Shown piece after piece: positions 5,880 through 8,110 of a stretch of DNA of 8,110 nt. The stretch's first letter is position 1. Each line of letters opens with the position of its first letter. The stretch is from NCBI GenBank assembly GCA_019136035.1, contig JAGVUW010000421.1:1-8110 (forward strand), given 5' to 3'. The translations under genes and the position numbers were made by a program. The notes beneath the pieces were generated by a model. That model had not been told where the DNA came from. It did not search any database and was given only the letters and a program-made list of their open reading frames with translations. The DNA comes from Verrucomicrobiota bacterium (GTDB lineage: Bacteria; Verrucomicrobiota; Lentisphaeria; Oligosphaerales; JAFGRS01).

Positions 5880-5993
5880 ATAGATGACGATCGTGCTCTT
5901 GCAGGGCGAGCGTCGCACCGGACCCCTCTGGCGGGGGGGCGCTCGTGGGGCGCGCTCTGCCCCCTACGCTATGGCGGCGACGAAGCGCCGTCA

Positions 5994-6046
5994 GCACACG
6001 GCGGAAGCCTTGCCTCCTTTGCCGCCGCCGGCATGACTCGGTGTGC
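5994..6046. repeat. Inverted repeats downstream of the secreted protein gene
   Basis: GCACAC (5994-5999) pairs with GTGTGC (6041-6046), and GGCGG (6000-6004) pairs with CCGCC (6022-6026) inside it. A third small stem, CGGCG/CGCCG, lies at 5975-5990. They follow the stop of the minus-strand gene at 6067 by about 20 bases. No T-run follows on that strand, so a classic intrinsic terminator is not shown. A Rho-dependent or processing role is possible. Confidence 0.3.
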
Positions 6047-6048
6047 AT

Positions 6049-6060
6049 GGCCGTACGGCC
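6049..6060. repeat. 12-base perfect palindrome
   Basis: GGCCGTACGGCC is fully self-complementary and lies 6 bases past the stop of the secreted protein gene. Its role is unknown; it may be chance in GC-rich DNA or part of the 3' structure. Confidence 0.35.
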
Positions 6061-6066
6061 CGGCGT

Positions 6067-7929
6067 TCAGTCCGCGCTGATCAGCAGGCGGCCGGGATGG
6101 GTGGCCAGCCGGGGCTCGCAGCCGTGCAGGTCCGGGCCGATATCCTCGATCACATTCGTCAGCTCCAGCGACCAGGCGGCCCGCTTCCCGCCCGTTGCCG
6201 CGCGCAAGCTCACGGTCATGAGATCCTCGGCATCGCGGGTGTTACCGCTGAAGGCCACGGCCCCGTCGGGAGTTTTGAACGTCACGTTCAGGTGTTCGCC
6301 CGCCCCTTGTCCCGCCACCTTGAGAGCGATCTCTGCGGACCCGGGCAGGGGGGCCAGGTACGCCGGCGGCTGCTTCTCTGCCAGCGTCAGCCGCGGCCCG
6401 GCCAGGCAGAAGTAGCGGTTGGTGATCCTGAGCTGCCCCTTGGCGCCGCTGCAGGTGACCGAGATACCGTAGACCCCGCGCTCCGGCGCGACCAGATCGA
6501 TCGGCGCCGTCTGCCCGGCCGCGGCCTTCACGATCGCCAGGGTCTTCCCCGACGGGGACACGATGACGGCTACGTTGGTGGTGGTGTGCTGAGCGTGGCG
6601 GAGGGCGATCAGCTCACCCAGCAGGCGCTCGCCCTTCTCCAAAAGCACTTGGTAAGTCGCGCCGGGGCGGTGGGTAAACGCCTGATTGAGGGCCTCTTCC
6701 GGCACGTCCTCCGTGGAGAATGGCACCAGGTTGGCCCCGGCCACCCGCATGGCGGCCTGGCTGATCTGGGCCGCCATGGGGTTGGGCGTCTCCGCCGGCT
6801 GGCGCCGGAGCGCATAGTCCTGCCGTGCAATCAGGTCGTTAGCCCGGCGGAACCAGGCAAAGTAGTCCCTATGGGTGGTGGCGTACTCAGGCCCCTCGTA
6901 GAACACCCAGTAGCCATGCGTGAACTCGGCTCCCAGCACCGCGCTCTTGCCCTCGAACTCCGGGTTGGCCCCGGCCACCACCGGGTCCAGGCCGGCCATG
7001 TAGCGGATCGTGGGATCCACCTTGTCCAGTTCCGCTCGGCGGTTCACCACGACCGTGCGCACATTCTCCAGAGCGGCCTCCAGCTCGAACTCGCGTCGCC
7101 AGTAGCTGTCTACCTCGGCCATGACCAGGGGCGCCTGTTTGGTGTGCCACTCCCGCCAGACTGCCTCCTGAATGAAGAGCGAGTGGCTGGCCGGATAGAC
7201 CACGAACTGGAAGCGCGGATTGAGGGCATCCACGGCTTCGCGCAACTCCCGGGCACGGCGTCGCCACTGGCCGACCTGGTAGTCCCGGAAAGGCTCGGTC
7301 AGTTTCTGTTCCGCCAGCCAGGCCGCGCGGTCCTCGGGCAGCGGGTCGGGCAGGGCCATCCCCTGGGCAGCGGCAAAGCCCTGCAACACCGGCTCATCGT
7401 ACGAGAGGGCATAGCACATGCCTCCGCCAATGGCCCCGGGATCATAGTTCTCAAAGTCCAGGAAGACGCCCATGGCCGCGGGGACCTCCCGCGAGAGCCC
7501 GGCGTAGAACAGGACGCGGTCGCGCCAGTAGTTCCACAGGGCGTCCGCGTTGGGGCTGCCCAGCTCCCCGTAGCGTCCCCGAGCGTCGGTGACACGCAGC
7601 TTCGGGTCGCCCTTTTCGACGATGGTACCGCGGATCCAGGGCATGGTGAACATGTCCTGCGCCTGGGCCAGCCGCGCCACACGCTCCACCCGGGCATTGT
7701 CGTCGGCGCCGACGCGGGGCACCACCACATTGAACCCGGCCGCCCGGATCTCGGCCACATGCTCGGCGGTCATGACCCACTGGTTGCTGAGACTGAGGAC
7801 CTTGTCCACCAGGATCCGGTAAGGCTCCTCGCGGCTGCCCAGACGCTCCCGGCGGGCCTCCCACGAATCCTGAGCCGCGACTCCCACTACCGTGACCGCC
7901 ACCGCGAGTGCCAGCATGAGTCTCTTCAT
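6067..7929 (-). CDS. Secreted protein, probable uncharacterised glycosidase-like TIM barrel
   Basis: This 620-residue protein starts with a clear Sec signal peptide: basic MKR, a hydrophobic run LMLALAVAVTVVGV, and a likely cut after AA at 19. It should be exported. Residues 45-360 look like a TIM barrel of the glycoside hydrolase type: AAGFNVVVPRVG, MFTMPWIRG, GVFLDFENYDPGA (155-167, with D158 and E160 as candidate catalytic acids), FQFVVYPASHSLF, APLVMAEVDSY and a late HGYWVFYEGPEYA. A helical linker follows, and residues 450-620 look like beta-sandwich domains (TTNVAVIVSP, GVYGISVTC, LNVTFKTPDG, AWSLELTNV). I cannot name a family, and substrate and activity are inferred. An ATG at 7932 precedes the one at 7929; AGGAGGT (7935-7941) is 2 bases from the first and 5 from the second, which favours the second. 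The gene lies 202 bases upstream of the beta-sandwich gene on the same strand. Confidence 0.85.
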   Translation of the reverse strand: MKRLMLALAVAVTVVGVAAQDSWEARRERLGSREEPYRILVDKVLSLSNQWVMTAEHVAEIRAAGFNVVVPRVGADDNARVERVARLAQAQDMFTMPWIRGTIVEKGDPKLRVTDARGRYGELGSPNADALWNYWRDRVLFYAGLSREVPAAMGVFLDFENYDPGAIGGGMCYALSYDEPVLQGFAAAQGMALPDPLPEDRAAWLAEQKLTEPFRDYQVGQWRRRARELREAVDALNPRFQFVVYPASHSLFIQEAVWREWHTKQAPLVMAEVDSYWRREFELEAALENVRTVVVNRRAELDKVDPTIRYMAGLDPVVAGANPEFEGKSAVLGAEFTHGYWVFYEGPEYATTHRDYFAWFRRANDLIARQDYALRRQPAETPNPMAAQISQAAMRVAGANLVPFSTEDVPEEALNQAFTHRPGATYQVLLEKGERLLGELIALRHAQHTTTNVAVIVSPSGKTLAIVKAAAGQTAPIDLVAPERGVYGISVTCSGAKGQLRITNRYFCLAGPRLTLAEKQPPAYLAPLPGSAEIALKVAGQGAGEHLNVTFKTPDGAVAFSGNTRDAEDLMTVSLRAATGGKRAAWSLELTNVIEDIGPDLHGCEPRLATHPGRLLISAD

Positions 7930-7934
7930 CATCC

Positions 7935-7941
7935 ACCTCCT
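7935..7941 (-). promoter_or_regulatory. Strong ribosome binding site between two adjacent ATGs' reach
   Basis: On the minus strand AGGAGGT is a perfect anti-SD match. It is 2 bases from the first ATG and 5 from the second, so the second (7929) is the better start. The protein changes by one methionine only. Confidence 0.75.
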
Positions 7942-7971
7942 CGGGTCGGGACAGACTGCATCGAGCGCTTC

Positions 7972-7981
7972 GTACTAGTAC
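7972..7981. repeat. 10-base palindrome upstream of the secreted protein gene
   Basis: GTACTAGTAC is fully self-complementary and lies about 40 bases before the start codon. It is unusually AT-rich for this window. It could be an operator, or part of a -10 region (TACTAG), but no matching -35 is convincing. Confidence 0.3.
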
Positions 7982-7987
7982 CCGCCC

Positions 7988-8061
7988 AAGCCCTGCTTTC
8001 CCAGCCAGGTCCTGTGGGTATCCCCCGCCCCGGCAAGCCGGTCTGGCTCAGGACAGGGCTT
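7988..8061. repeat. Long-range inverted repeat in the upstream region of the secreted protein gene
   Basis: AAGCCCTG (7988-7995) pairs with CAGGGCTT (8054-8061), and AGCCAG (8003-8008) pairs with CTGGCT (8043-8048), in register inside it. A small CCGG stem lies at the tip (8030-8041). Together these could fold as one extended stem of about 74 bases, as a leader RNA or the 3' structure of an upstream gene. No gene is supported between 7930 and the right edge. Confidence 0.4.
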
Positions 8062-8110
8062 CCGACGCAGGTCTTGGGGGCCATGCCTCTCGAGCCTGTC
8101 AGCGGCATTC

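Noticed and set aside
5945..6415. A 156-codon plus-strand frame across the 5865-6066 gap
   Set aside because: It lies largely antisense to the secreted protein gene, and the part in the gap has no SD or domain.
7929..8108. A 59-codon minus-strand frame from an ATG at 8108, ending TGA overlapping the ATG at 7929
   Set aside because: The overlap looks like translational coupling, but the translation is a Gly/Pro/Ser/Thr mix with no hydrophobic core or family likeness. The downstream gene has its own strong SD.
7972..8109. A 45-codon minus-strand frame open at the right edge, ending TAG within GTACTAGTAC
   Set aside because: It could be the tail of an upstream gene, but it is too short and without recognisable features. 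It cannot be supported without more sequence.

Overview
This is a GC-rich bacterial window of roughly two-thirds G+C by eye, probably a chromosomal piece from an environmental genome. It carries six protein-coding genes with clear Shine-Dalgarno sequences. The mix of genes is a PIN-PhoH ATPase, dihydropteroate synthase, a Gfo/Idh/MocA oxidoreductase of a variant type, and glycosidase-like proteins of poorly described families. Such a mix is common in Planctomycetota, Armatimonadota and related carbohydrate-degrading lineages. That placement is an inference from gene style only.

Layout. Positions 1-2493 hold two minus-strand genes 18 bases apart: a PIN-PhoH ATPase (1168-2493), then a glycoside-hydrolase-like protein (1-1149) that runs off the left edge. 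A divergent intergenic region of about 330 bases (2494-2825) has a possible promoter inside a palindrome and a cluster of nested inverted repeats. It leads into folP on the plus strand (2826-3689). After a non-coding gap of about 300 bases comes a Gfo/Idh/MocA oxidoreductase (3986-5059, plus). A 228-base element follows (5087-5314), bounded by near-perfect 26-base inverted repeats, with two further degenerate end copies inside and no transposase gene. Its right repeat supplies the stop codon and last five codons of a small minus-strand gene (5298-5864) for a predicted beta-sandwich protein. Upstream of that, on the same strand, is a large secreted protein (6067-7929) that looks like an unassigned glycosidase. 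The right edge (7930-8110) is leader sequence with inverted repeats and no convincing gene.

How the genes work together. folP belongs to folate synthesis and PhoH to RNA metabolism or stress; both are housekeeping-type genes. The two glycosidase-like proteins, the oxidoreductase and the beta-sandwich protein fit a carbohydrate-degrading lifestyle, but nothing here ties them into one pathway. I see no CRISPR array, tRNA, rRNA, defence system or complete transposon. The most unusual item is the transposase-less inverted-repeat element and its intrusion into the 3' end of the neighbouring gene.
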